34,323 nt of DNA, taken from the NCBI GenBank assembly GCA_014804655.1, contig JAAUZK010000025.1:56754-91076 (forward strand), in the 5' to 3' direction. Below the pieces are notes generated by a model that made no database searches, was not told the DNA's origin, and saw only the letters and a program-made list of their open reading frames with translations. The position numbers were made by a program, and so were the translations under genes. This DNA is from Lachnospiraceae bacterium. GTDB taxonomy: Bacteria > Bacillota > Clostridia > Lachnospirales > Lachnospiraceae. Within the stretch, counting starts at the first letter, position 1. Every line of letters begins with the position of its first letter. Below, in pieces: positions 24,483-32,765 of the stretch.

Positions 24483-26210
24483 ATGAAAACACTAATGCTT
24501 GGTAACGAGGCGGTTGCCAGAGGTCTCTATGAGGAAGGCTGCAGCTTTGTATCCAGTTATCCCGGAACGCCCAGCACGGAGATTACTGAGTGCGCGGCGA
24601 AATATGAAGAAATGTATGCAGAGTGGGCTCCTAATGAAAAGGTAGCTCTTGAGGCAGCGTTTGGTGCTTCTCTGGCGGGGAAGAGGAGTTTCTGCGCCAT
24701 GAAGCATGTAGGCTTGAACGTAGCGGCAGACCCGCTTTTTACCATTTCTTATACCGGCGTTAACGCGGGACTTCTGATTGGTGTGGCCGATGATGCCGGT
24801 ATGCACAGTTCGCAGAATGAGCAGGATTCCCGCCATTATGCGCAGGCGGCGAAGATTCCCATGCTGGAGCCATCCGATTCTGCGGAGGCGCTTAGCTTTA
24901 CGAAGCTTGCCTATGAGCTTTCGGAAGGATTCGATACGGCGGTGTTAATTAAGATGTGTACCCGCGTGAGTCATTCACAGAGCGTAGTGGAGACGGGGGA
25001 GCGGATACTCCCGGAGCAGAAAAAATATGAAAAGAATCCCGGGAAATATATTATGATGCCGGGTAATGCGAAGAAGCGTCATCCGGAGATAGAGGCGCGC
25101 ACTAAGGCGCTGACAGCATGGGCGGAAGCGGCGGAGATTAACCGGATTGAAGAGGGCAGCGATAAGTCTTATGGTATCATTACTTCCTCAACCAGTTACC
25201 AGTATGTGAAAGAGGCATGTGGAGATACCTATTCTGTTTTGAAGTTGGGAATGATCTGGCCTATGCCGGAGCAGAAAATCAGGGATTTTGCGGCCTCTGT
25301 AGATAAATTGGTGGTAGTGGAGGAATTGGATGGCTTTATTGAGACTCACTGCAAGAATCTTGGTCTTTCGGTATCTGGAAAAGATATGTTTTCAAATGTC
25401 GGGGAGCTGAGTCAGAATCTGGTGAAAGAGAAATTAGGAGGGACGGTGCAGGCTGGAGCTTCTCTGGATGAGAATATCCCTGCCAGACCGCCGGTGATGT
25501 GTGCAGGATGTCCCCACCGCAGCATCTTTTATGTTCTGAAAAAAATGGAACTTACGGTACTTGGAGATATCGGCTGCTATACATTGGGAGCAGTACCGCC
25601 GCTTGGCGCAATTGACACTACTGTGTGTATGGGCGCTTCTGTCTCCGGACTCCACGGATTCGTCAAGGCCGGCGATGAAGAGTATGCGGGAAGAACTGTG
25701 GCAGTCATAGGAGATTCCACATTTATTCATTCCGGCGTCACCGGACTGATTAATATCGCTTACAATGAGTCCGACGCTACGGTGATTATACTGGATAATT
25801 CCATCACCGGTATGACGGGACATCAGCAGAATCCGACAACGGGCTATAACCTGAAAGGGGACCCTTGTACAAAAATTGATCTGGAGAGCCTGTGCCGTGC
25901 GGTCGGAATCAGACGGGTGAGAGTGGTAGATCCTTATGATATGGCAGTCTGCCAGGCGGCGATTGAGGAAGAACTTTCGGCAAAAGAGCCTTCTGTTATC
26001 ATTTCCCGTCGTCCCTGTGCATTACTGAAGTATGTGAAGCATCCGGGACCCATCTGTTCCGATTCGGAAAAGTGTAAGGGTTGTAAGGCATGTATGAACA
26101 TCGGCTGTCCGGCAATAAGCATGGAGAACGGCAAGGCAAAGATTGACTCTACCCTCTGTGTGGGGTGTGGAGTCTGCAAGCAGCTCTGTAAATTTGATGC
26201 ACTTGGCTAG
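24483..26210 (+). CDS. iorA: Indolepyruvate ferredoxin oxidoreductase, alpha subunit
   Basis: Encodes 575 residues with GGAGGA before the ATG. The pyrimidine-binding domain opens with LMLGNEAVARGLYEEGCSFV and SSYPGTPSTEI. The thiamine-diphosphate domain has VMCAGCPHRSIFYVLKK (about 338-354), GDIGCYTLG and GDSTFIHSGVTGL with IILDNSITGMTGHQQNP. The C-terminus holds two ferredoxin clusters: CKGCKACMNIGCP (a 4-residue last gap) and CVGCGVCKQLCK (Lys in place of the usual Pro). The enzyme interconverts aryl-2-oxoacids with CoA and arylacetyl-CoA plus CO2, using ferredoxin in the cytoplasm. It is separated from its beta subunit by a palindromic repeat. It could run either oxidatively or as a reductive carboxylase. 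Confidence 0.93.
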   Translation: MKTLMLGNEAVARGLYEEGCSFVSSYPGTPSTEITECAAKYEEMYAEWAPNEKVALEAAFGASLAGKRSFCAMKHVGLNVAADPLFTISYTGVNAGLLIGVADDAGMHSSQNEQDSRHYAQAAKIPMLEPSDSAEALSFTKLAYELSEGFDTAVLIKMCTRVSHSQSVVETGERILPEQKKYEKNPGKYIMMPGNAKKRHPEIEARTKALTAWAEAAEINRIEEGSDKSYGIITSSTSYQYVKEACGDTYSVLKLGMIWPMPEQKIRDFAASVDKLVVVEELDGFIETHCKNLGLSVSGKDMFSNVGELSQNLVKEKLGGTVQAGASLDENIPARPPVMCAGCPHRSIFYVLKKMELTVLGDIGCYTLGAVPPLGAIDTTVCMGASVSGLHGFVKAGDEEYAGRTVAVIGDSTFIHSGVTGLINIAYNESDATVIILDNSITGMTGHQQNPTTGYNLKGDPCTKIDLESLCRAVGIRRVRVVDPYDMAVCQAAIEEELSAKEPSVIISRRPCALLKYVKHPGPICSDSEKCKGCKACMNIGCPAISMENGKAKIDSTLCVGCGVCKQLCKFDALG

Positions 26211-26222
26211 TATAAAAATGGA

Positions 26223-26355
26223 GTAACTATTCAGTACAGGTCGAAGCATTTACTGCTGAGACCGTAAGAATATGATTCAGGAGTGCAAAATCCCATTGTC
26301 GAAGACAATTTTAAATGGATTTTGCATTGTAACTGTGAAGGTACTGAACAGTTAC
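26223..26355. repeat. Nested palindromic repeat (MITE/REP-like) between iorA and iorB
   Basis: Outer arms GTAACTATTCAGTAC (26223-26237) and GTACTGAACAGTTAC (26341-26355) match at 14 of 15 positions. Inside lie TGCAAAATCC (26284-26293) with GGATTTTGCA (26317-26326), and ATTGTC-GAA-GACAAT (26295-26309). A further copy, GTAACTGT (26329-26336), can compete for the right arm. No ORF is encoded. It resembles intergenic palindromic repeats familiar from Lachnospiraceae; copy number must be checked in a genome. Confidence 0.8.
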
Positions 26356-26371
26356 AGAATGGAGATAAAAT

Positions 26372-26944
26372 ATGGAAACTAAGAATATTATGATTGTGGG
26401 TGTAGGCGGACAGGGTACCCTGCTTGCAAGTAAACTTCTGGGACGTCTGCTCCTTGGCAAAGGATTTGATGTGAAAGTCAGCGAAGTGCATGGTATGAGC
26501 CAGCGGGGAGGAAGTGTTGTCACTTATGTCCGTTGGGGCGACAGGGTTTACTCACCCATTATTGACAAAGGACAGGCGGACTGCATTTTATCTTTTGAAC
26601 TTCTGGAAGCAGCCCGCTATACGGAATATTTAAAACAGGGCGGCAGGATTATCGTCAACAGTCAGCAGGTCAATCCCATGCCGGTGATTGCGGGCGCGGC
26701 AGCTTATCCGGAGAATCTGGAAGAGAAGCTTGGAGCACTGGGCATTAAAGTGGACGCGCTCGATGCGCTTACTCTGGCGGAAAAGGCAGGAAGCAGCAAA
26801 GCTGTGAATCTGGTACTCATGGGCAAGCTGGCTAATCATTTTGACTTTACACCGGAGGAGTGGATGGATGCAATAGAGCATAGCGTACCGGCGAAATTTC
26901 TGGAGCTTAATAAGAAAGCATTTGAACTGGGGCGAAGCGCGTAA
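26372..26944 (+). CDS. iorB: Indolepyruvate ferredoxin oxidoreductase, beta subunit
   Basis: Encodes 190 residues with GGAG nine bases before the ATG. It opens NIMIVGVGGQGTLLASKLLG (about 4-23), the glycine-rich start of the 2-oxoacid:ferredoxin oxidoreductase gamma-type domain. It continues with VSEVHGMSQRGGSVVTYVRWG (about 37-57), the hallmark HGMSQRGG of IorB. The length is normal. It completes the IorAB complex, supplying the CoA-binding domain. It is separated from iorA by 161 bases, whereas the pair is often directly adjacent. Its ribosome site lies only two or three bases beyond the right arm of the palindromic repeat, so its translation could be affected by that structure. Confidence 0.93.
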   Translation: METKNIMIVGVGGQGTLLASKLLGRLLLGKGFDVKVSEVHGMSQRGGSVVTYVRWGDRVYSPIIDKGQADCILSFELLEAARYTEYLKQGGRIIVNSQQVNPMPVIAGAAAYPENLEEKLGALGIKVDALDALTLAEKAGSSKAVNLVLMGKLANHFDFTPEEWMDAIEHSVPAKFLELNKKAFELGRSA

Positions 26945-26983
26945 TGCGAAGGGCATGTGTCAATGTGAAACAGCAGGAGGCGC

Positions 26984-27014
26984 AGCAGTTATACTGACTG
27001 CTATATAAACTGCT
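26984..27014 (+). repeat. Overlapping inverted repeats before the aldo/keto reductase gene
   Basis: AGCAGTT (26984-26990) can pair either with ACTGCT (26997-27002) or with AACTGCT (27008-27014), giving two alternative hairpins just before the GGGAGG ribosome site. No T-tract follows. Confidence 0.4.
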
Positions 27015-27029
27015 TGACGGGAGGTTATA

Positions 27030-28205
27030 ATGAAATACAGACTTGACCGATACGGTAATCAGATTTCTCAGCTTGGTTATGGCTGCATGAGATTCAGCAA
27101 AAAAGGAAATACCATCGACTATGAAAAGGCCGAGAAAGAAGTTCTTCTTGCTATCGAAAAAGGTGTCAATTATTTTGATACCGCTTATATCTACTCCGGC
27201 AGTGAAGAATGTCTCGGACGGATTCTGGATGAAAATAAGTGCCGTGATAAGGTATATATTGCCACAAAGCTTCCGCAGTATATCATGCGTTCCTCCGCGG
27301 CAATCGATAAAACCTTTAACGAGGAGCTGTCTCGTCTCCGCACAGACCATATTGACTACTATCTGATGCATATGTTCACGGATTATGCGGAATGGGAGCA
27401 TCTTAAGACTCTGGGTATTGAGGATTGGATTGAACGCCGGAAAGCCGAAGGCCGTATCCGTAACATCGGCTTTTCCTACCATGGCGATACGGAAATGTTC
27501 CTGAAGATATTGAATGCTTATGACTGGGACTTTTGCCAGATCCAATATAATTATCTGGATGAGCATACTCAGGCCGGAAAGAGGGGGCTTCAGGCAGCTG
27601 CAGAGAAAGGGATTCCGGTGATCATTATGGAGCCTCTCCGTGGCGGTAAGCTGGTCAACCTGCCGGATAAAGCGAAAGAGATACTTGCGTCTGACAGTAA
27701 AGGCTATACGCCCGCTGAACTGGGGCTGCGCTGGCTGTGGGATCAGCCGGAAGTCAGCTGTGTGCTTTCCGGCATGAATTCTGAGGATATGATAAACGAG
27801 AACATCCGCATCGCATCAGAGAGCGATCCGGGACATTTCACAGAAGAAGACAGAAAGATCGTTGAGCAGATCAAACAGGTCATTCGTGAGCGGGAAAAGG
27901 TAGGATGCACGGGCTGTCGGTACTGTATGCCCTGCCCTAAGGGAGTGGATATTCCGAGCAATTTCTATTATTATAATTTGATGTATATGGAGAAAAAGTC
28001 CTCCGCGCGCTTTGAGTTTGTTCAGAACATGGGGCTGCGTAAGGAACCCGGTTTTGCATCGCAGTGCATTGGATGCGGTAAGTGTGAGCAACATTGCCCG
28101 CAGCATATCAATATCCGTGAAAAATTAAAGGAGGCTGACCACGACCTCAGACCCTTGCCCTATAAGATCGGCATTAAGGCGGCACGCAAATTTATTATTA
28201 GATAA
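27030..28205 (+). CDS. Ferredoxin-type aldo/keto reductase
   Basis: Encodes 391 residues with a GGGAGG ribosome site. The N-terminal barrel (about 1-285) carries the AKR catalytic set: YFDTAYIYSGSEE (Asp and Tyr), VYIATKLP (Lys) and YYLMHMF (His). The C-terminal extension binds two iron-sulfur clusters: CTGCRYCMPCPKGVDIP (about 290-306) and CIGCGKCEQHCPQHINI (about 345-361). This fusion is common in anaerobic Firmicutes, where electrons from ferredoxin-like carriers may replace or supplement NAD(P)H. The gene lies 85 bases after iorB and ends the operon at the 28297 terminator. It could reduce an oxoacid or aldehyde made by the pathway; the substrate is not known. Confidence 0.9.
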   Translation: MKYRLDRYGNQISQLGYGCMRFSKKGNTIDYEKAEKEVLLAIEKGVNYFDTAYIYSGSEECLGRILDENKCRDKVYIATKLPQYIMRSSAAIDKTFNEELSRLRTDHIDYYLMHMFTDYAEWEHLKTLGIEDWIERRKAEGRIRNIGFSYHGDTEMFLKILNAYDWDFCQIQYNYLDEHTQAGKRGLQAAAEKGIPVIIMEPLRGGKLVNLPDKAKEILASDSKGYTPAELGLRWLWDQPEVSCVLSGMNSEDMINENIRIASESDPGHFTEEDRKIVEQIKQVIREREKVGCTGCRYCMPCPKGVDIPSNFYYYNLMYMEKKSSARFEFVQNMGLRKEPGFASQCIGCGKCEQHCPQHINIREKLKEADHDLRPLPYKIGIKAARKFIIR

Positions 28206-28296
28206 GGATATTGAAGGGAGAGGCACTTACAACACTATATTAAGTTTTGGTTAGAATCTTGAAATAATAAAATATAAAGGAAAAACATTAAGAATA

Positions 28297-28343
28297 AAAG
28301 CGGCAGTTCCTTTCCAAAAAAAGGATACTGCCGTTTATTTTAT
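28297..28343 (+). terminator. Rho-independent terminator ending the acid/CoA operon
   Basis: CGGCAGT (28301-28307) pairs with ACTGCCG (28327-28333), extended inward by CCTTT with AAAGG, and is followed by TTTATTTTATT. AAAAG before and TTT after suggest it may also work on the opposite strand. Confidence 0.85.
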
Positions 28344-28538
28344 TGCAATAGATAAATGGAAGATATTTTAGTAGATGATGTTGCTTTGCCATGCAATGCA
28401 AAGTAGCATGAAAAAATCAAATGTATACAACTGTTGGTGGTGCAATTTAGACTTTTTCATTATGGTTATCACAAAGCCAACATCTCCGCTGCAAGCAACA
28501 GAGTTGTTGAACTTAATAAAAAGAAAGGCAGTTGTATT
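28344..28538 (+). other. Leader region of the ABC ATPase operon
   Basis: Between the terminator and the ABC ATPase start nothing coding is supported. A short hairpin region is visible at 28382-28410: TTTGC with GCAAA, or CATGC with GCATG, as alternatives. No strong sigma-A promoter was found. TTGCAA at 28343-28348 has no good -10 partner. Upstream in-frame ATG codons from 28434 lack a ribosome site and encode no recognisable extension. Confidence 0.5.
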
Positions 28539-29300
28539 ATGGACAAACAAACAGTTATATCGGCAAAGCATTTGAAAAAAGCTTTTGGCAAAGGTGAAAG
28601 TATTCAGGTCATTTATTCAGACCTGAATATTGATATTTACAAGGGAGATTTTACTGTGATCATGGGTTCGTCGGGGGCAGGCAAGTCTACCCTGATGTAT
28701 TCCCTTTCAGGGATGGATAAGCCGGACGGTGGGGAGATTCACTTTGACGGAACGGATATTACGAAGTTAAACAATGACAGGTTGGCTGTATTTCGGCGGA
28801 AAGAGTGTGGATTTGTATTCCAGCAGATTTATCTGATTGATAAAATGAACCTTATGGATAATGTCATTACGGCAGGGGTACTGACAAGCAAAGACAGGGA
28901 AGACATTAAAAACCGTGCAAAGGAACTGTTTTCTTTGGTAAATATTCCTGAAAAAACATGGAGAAAAACATCTTCCCAAATTTCAGGAGGCGAGGCACAA
29001 AGGGCAGGGATTGTCAGGGCAGTTATCAACAGTCCTAACGTACTTTTTGCGGATGAGCCGACTGGTGCATTAAATTCAGCAAATTCGGGGGCAGTCCTTG
29101 ATGTTTTTACTTCACTTCACGAGAAAGGGCAGAGCATCGTCATGGTTACTCACGACAAAAAATCAGCTCTGCGGGGAAATCGTATCATTTATATTAAAGA
29201 TGGGAAAATTTTCGGCGAGTGTGATCTGGGAAAGTTTGAGCAGGACAATACCGAAAGAACTGAAAAACTTGATAGATTCATTAAGGAAATGGGGTGGTAA
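28539..29300 (+). CDS. ABC transporter ATPase (LolD/BceA-type)
   Basis: Encodes 253 residues from ATG 28539 with GAAAGG upstream. Walker A is GSSGAGKST (43-51), the Q-loop lies in CGFVFQQIYL, the signature is ISGGEAQRAGI (first residue Ile, Gln replaced by Glu), Walker B is VLFADEPTG, and the switch His is in MVTHDKKSA. These belong to the MacB/LolD/BceA branch that powers FtsX-type permeases. It is followed after three bases by its permease gene. In Firmicutes such pairs commonly expel or sense cell-wall-active peptides, or move lipids/lipoproteins. The XRE and two-component genes downstream support a response-module role. Confidence 0.93.
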   Translation: MDKQTVISAKHLKKAFGKGESIQVIYSDLNIDIYKGDFTVIMGSSGAGKSTLMYSLSGMDKPDGGEIHFDGTDITKLNNDRLAVFRRKECGFVFQQIYLIDKMNLMDNVITAGVLTSKDREDIKNRAKELFSLVNIPEKTWRKTSSQISGGEAQRAGIVRAVINSPNVLFADEPTGALNSANSGAVLDVFTSLHEKGQSIVMVTHDKKSALRGNRIIYIKDGKIFGECDLGKFEQDNTERTEKLDRFIKEMGW

Positions 29301-29303
29301 TAA

Positions 29304-31553
29304 ATGGAGCTTCGCATTATGAAAAAAATATCCACTCTGACTCTGCATAATCTGAATAAAGCAAAAGGACAATATGTATCCTTTGGTGTGTTTATCTGCC
29401 TGACCGCATTTATTATAAATATTGCGCTTGTGCTTGCTTTTCAGACGTTTAACGCTTATGACAGCCGGTTTGACCAGCTTAACACAGCGGACATCAATTT
29501 TATCATTCCACAGATTCAGGATAATAAAGAGCTGTTCACAGAAGTGGAAGGCATTGACGGGGTATTATTTGTTGAAAAGCATGACGGGGTATTTACACCG
29601 GTTACAGTCCGTGAATTTGCTGGCTCTGATTTTGACATGAATACTGTTTTTTACAATCTTGATGAGGAAAGAACGCTGAATCTGCTTGATGTTACGGAAT
29701 ATTCCAGGAAGAGTGACGGTTCTGTTTATATTCCCATGTATATGAAGGAATTGGGTGGTTTTGCAGAAGGCGGCAATATTGCTTATTCCATAGATGGCAG
29801 TGAGCATACTTATGATATTGGCGGAATCGTATCGGAAATGCAGTATGGAAATTACGGTACCGGGATGATGGGCGGATATTTTCCGGAAGCTGTCTATAAG
29901 GACTTTGTGCGTGAATATAGTGACAATGTCATTGCAGAATACTCCTTAAAAACAAGCGGCATCGCTGATTTAAGCGAAGTGAAAAATACAATCTCTGAGA
30001 TTTTAAGAGATAAAGGGATTGCATTATTAAATATCAATGACAGGGACACCGCAAAGCAGACCAGAACGATGGTTTGTACCCTGCTTATCATTATATTTAT
30101 GGCGCTTGCGGCGATTATACTTGTAGTGAGTATTTTCCTCAGTAACTTCCGGATACGAAGTGCAATCGAGGGCGAGCTGGCACAGATGGGGGTATTAAAA
30201 GCGATTGGTTATACAAGCAATCTGATCATTGCGGGGGCAGTTATGCCCTATATGCTTGTATGCATTGTTTCTACAGTAATCGGAATCGCCTTGTCTTACG
30301 CAGTTCTGCCTTCCGTAGCCGGTATTTTAGCAATCCAGTCAGGATTTTCCTATACGCCTGATTTTGATATAATGGCTTTGCTGATTGTACTGTTGACATT
30401 GACATGCGTGGTCTTACTTTTTTCCTATCTTTCAGCAGGGAAAATACATAGATTAGAGCCAATCAACGCCATAAGAGGTATCACTGGAGACGAGTCGGCG
30501 GGACAAAATATATTATTATTTATTGTTTCATTTGGTATCATGGTGTTGCTGTCTTTCGCGGGAACGCTCCTATACAATGTAAATGTCAAGCCGGATAATT
30601 TTATGAATACACTTTCAGAGGAATTACCGTCTGTTATTTTTTCGGCAGAGGATGAAAAAATGACGGAACTCAAGGAACTTCTTGGAAACGATAGTCGTGT
30701 AAAGCTTTTTATGGAATACGCTTCTGTACCTGTAAGCTATGAAGACGGAAGTCTTACAGCCTTTGTGTGTGAAGATTTTTCAAAAGCAACCAATGATATA
30801 TGTTATGTGGGCAAAAGTCCCGTGAAAGATAATGAAATTGCAGTAGGAAATGCCATTTCGGACAGGTTTCCTATCGGTAATGAAATAGAGCTGACAGTAG
30901 GTAATCAATCGGCAAATTACATTGTAACCGGCTATATTCAAAGTGTTAATAATGCAGGAGCGGTATGTCAGCTGACAAGTAAAGGATATGAAAAAATCGG
31001 CGAAGCAACGAATTCCGTCAATGTTTACTTATATGATAAAAATGCCGGTGAGTTTATAAATGAGTATGAAGAAAACCACGTTGCGCTCATTAAATCATCA
31101 GTAAATTTTGAACAGATGAGTGAAAACGGCAAAATGCTATATACGGGTATTGTTTCTGTGATTGTGATGGTCCTGTTTGTGATTTCCGTTCTGATGGTGC
31201 TGCTTGTGATGTATGTCATCATAAATTCAATGATAAGCAGACGCAGGCAGGAATTCGGTATCTATAAAGCGATTGGATACACAAACAGGCAGCTTACGGT
31301 TAAGACTGCGCTTGCGTTTATACCCGTTGTGGCTGTGGCGTCAATCATTTCGGCAATAGCCGGGCTGTGGTATCTTCCCACAATCAACAATATCATTTTT
31401 TCCCTGATTGGAGCTGTAAAAAATCATTTTGAAGTATCTGTATGGATATTGATTGTATTTGCAATAATGTTCACTGCCGTGGCATTTGTAATCAGCGTAT
31501 TTCTTTCAGCACCAATTAAGAAAATTACGGCATATTCACTTCTAAAAGATTGA
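29304..31553 (+). CDS. FtsX-domain ABC permease (MacB/BceB-like)
   Basis: Encodes 749 residues from ATG 29304; ATG 29319 preceded by GGAG is an equally good start (744 residues). A first helix (about 22-45) is followed by a 200-residue extracellular domain (about 55-250). FtsX module 1 (about 255-395) includes LAQMGVLKAIGYTSNLIIAG and the TCVVLLFSYLSAGKIHRLEP coupling region. A second helix near 405-425 leads to a second extracellular domain (about 430-610). FtsX module 2 (about 615-745) has RRRQEFGIYKAIGYTNRQL. The two-module form is typical of peptide or lipid exporters. It works with the ATPase gene just upstream. Confidence 0.9.
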   Translation: MELRIMKKISTLTLHNLNKAKGQYVSFGVFICLTAFIINIALVLAFQTFNAYDSRFDQLNTADINFIIPQIQDNKELFTEVEGIDGVLFVEKHDGVFTPVTVREFAGSDFDMNTVFYNLDEERTLNLLDVTEYSRKSDGSVYIPMYMKELGGFAEGGNIAYSIDGSEHTYDIGGIVSEMQYGNYGTGMMGGYFPEAVYKDFVREYSDNVIAEYSLKTSGIADLSEVKNTISEILRDKGIALLNINDRDTAKQTRTMVCTLLIIIFMALAAIILVVSIFLSNFRIRSAIEGELAQMGVLKAIGYTSNLIIAGAVMPYMLVCIVSTVIGIALSYAVLPSVAGILAIQSGFSYTPDFDIMALLIVLLTLTCVVLLFSYLSAGKIHRLEPINAIRGITGDESAGQNILLFIVSFGIMVLLSFAGTLLYNVNVKPDNFMNTLSEELPSVIFSAEDEKMTELKELLGNDSRVKLFMEYASVPVSYEDGSLTAFVCEDFSKATNDICYVGKSPVKDNEIAVGNAISDRFPIGNEIELTVGNQSANYIVTGYIQSVNNAGAVCQLTSKGYEKIGEATNSVNVYLYDKNAGEFINEYEENHVALIKSSVNFEQMSENGKMLYTGIVSVIVMVLFVISVLMVLLVMYVIINSMISRRRQEFGIYKAIGYTNRQLTVKTALAFIPVVAVASIISAIAGLWYLPTINNIIFSLIGAVKNHFEVSVWILIVFAIMFTAVAFVISVFLSAPIKKITAYSLLKD

Positions 31554-31635
31554 AAAAGACGAAATGATTTTCTAAGGAGTCAAAAGACCCTGCCTACGAA
31601 AATCTAAGTATTGTAAGACGAGCAGAGTTCGTTTC

Positions 31636-31684
31636 GAAGAATCACTTTAAGGCGATTCTTCTGAAATGGTTCATGCAGAAGAAT
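31636..31684 (+). repeat. Competing inverted repeats before the XRE-family gene
   Basis: GATTCTTC (31654-31661) can pair with the upstream GAAGAATC (31636-31643). Its overlapping extension ATTCTTCTG (31655-31663) can pair with the downstream CAGAAGAAT (31676-31684). The two hairpins exclude each other, an attenuator-like geometry, but no T-tract follows. The preceding segment (31565-31610) also shows imperfect GATTTTC / GAAAATC symmetry. Confidence 0.5.
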
Positions 31685-31708
31685 GTACATTGAGGAAGGA
31701 GAATCAGT

Positions 31709-32587
31709 ATGAATTTTTCTGAGAAATTAAAGGAAATACGGAAAAAAGAAGGTATCTCACAGGAGCAACTTGCCGAGAGAATCGGTGTTACGAGGCAGGC
31801 GATCACGAAATGGGAAACCGGAAAAGGTTTACCGGATGTTGAAAATATGGTAATCATAGCAGAGATTTTTAAGACAACTATAGATGAGCTGCTTATGGAT
31901 TCCGTCACAAAGAAAACCCCGGAAACATTTGTGTATACCAGTGAAACAATTTATGATATTGACTGTGAGAAACATTTTGATGTCAATATAGGCAGTGCGG
32001 CTACGATCATGCTCTCATCAGGCGATGATGAGAAGCTGCATGTTAAGCTGTCCTCTGAAATCCTTGAGAATATAGGATCCATGTTTAAGATAAAGCTGGA
32101 TGATAAGAAAAATAAGCTTGATGTCATTTGCCTTAATAAAAATAAGCTAAGCCGCTATGAAGCGGAGGAGTCGCTGACAGTTGAGATTACTCTTCCGAAT
32201 AAATATTCTGATGTCTGTGAGATTGCGGCCAGCGTTAAACTTCTTGCAATAAGTAATCTTCATGTGAACCGTTTAGAATATGATGGTGACGCGGAGAAGG
32301 TCTTGATTTCAGACAGCAGTGGAAGTCTGGAATTGACAGCAAAGACAGATTATGAGATTACTGTTGACAAGATCACGGGAAGATTGGATATTAACCAATG
32401 GAAGGCAAAAACAATCATTCATATTCCGGAACAAAATATGGTAAATATTATCAATAAAGGCAGAAAATGTAATGTTTATTATGTAAAAGAAGGTAAAGCA
32501 GCAGAGTGTGAAAATGTTGCCGACAGTGAAAATGAAATCAGTGTTTCGGGAATATTTTCGGAGTTAGTTGTGGATTTGTTGAGGTGA
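31709..32587 (+). CDS. XRE-family regulator fused to a DUF4097-like beta domain
   Basis: Encodes 292 residues with GAGGAAGGAG upstream. The N-terminal HTH (about 1-65) is MNFSEKLKEIRKKEGISQEQ, then LAERIGVTRQAITKWETGKG and the usual DELL ending. From about 75 to 290 there is no helix bundle. Repeating short strands (VNIGSAATIMLSSGDDEKLH, ITLPNKYSDV, LISDSSGSLELTAKT) resemble the DUF4097/adhesin-like beta-helix seen in envelope-stress proteins. No membrane segment is present, so the sensor part lies in the cytoplasm. The gene sits between the ABC transporter and the two-component genes and may regulate the transporter. Family call on the HTH is firm; on the C-terminal part moderate. Confidence 0.85.
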   Translation: MNFSEKLKEIRKKEGISQEQLAERIGVTRQAITKWETGKGLPDVENMVIIAEIFKTTIDELLMDSVTKKTPETFVYTSETIYDIDCEKHFDVNIGSAATIMLSSGDDEKLHVKLSSEILENIGSMFKIKLDDKKNKLDVICLNKNKLSRYEAEESLTVEITLPNKYSDVCEIAASVKLLAISNLHVNRLEYDGDAEKVLISDSSGSLELTAKTDYEITVDKITGRLDINQWKAKTIIHIPEQNMVNIINKGRKCNVYYVKEGKAAECENVADSENEISVSGIFSELVVDLLR

Positions 32588-32634
32588 CTATAAATTCTGA
32601 GGGCTGATGTCTTAACTGGTCCATAAGGGTTATG

Positions 32635-32663
32635 TTGCGTTAATTGAAATAAGATAATAAAAT
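32635..32663 (+). promoter_or_regulatory. Promoter of the LytTR two-component operon
   Basis: TTGCGT (32635-32640), a 17-base spacer and TAAAAT (32658-32663), about 100 bases before the regulator start, leaving a sizeable leader. Confidence 0.6.
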
Positions 32664-32765
32664 ATAGACAAGATTGCAGAGTCGATTAATCAGGAGACTG
32701 CGTCAGTAGAACCGGAAGCATTTAAGGGTGAAAAATCAGGTTGATAGAAAGGCATGGTTATTAGC

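Noticed and set aside
26907..27566. 219-codon minus-strand frame opposite the aldo/keto reductase
   Set aside because: It is antisense to a gene with complete AKR motifs and shows no plausible domains.
28434..28538. N-terminal extension of the ABC ATPase
   Set aside because: The 35 extra residues have no ATPase homology and no ribosome site; ATG 28539 fits the family length.
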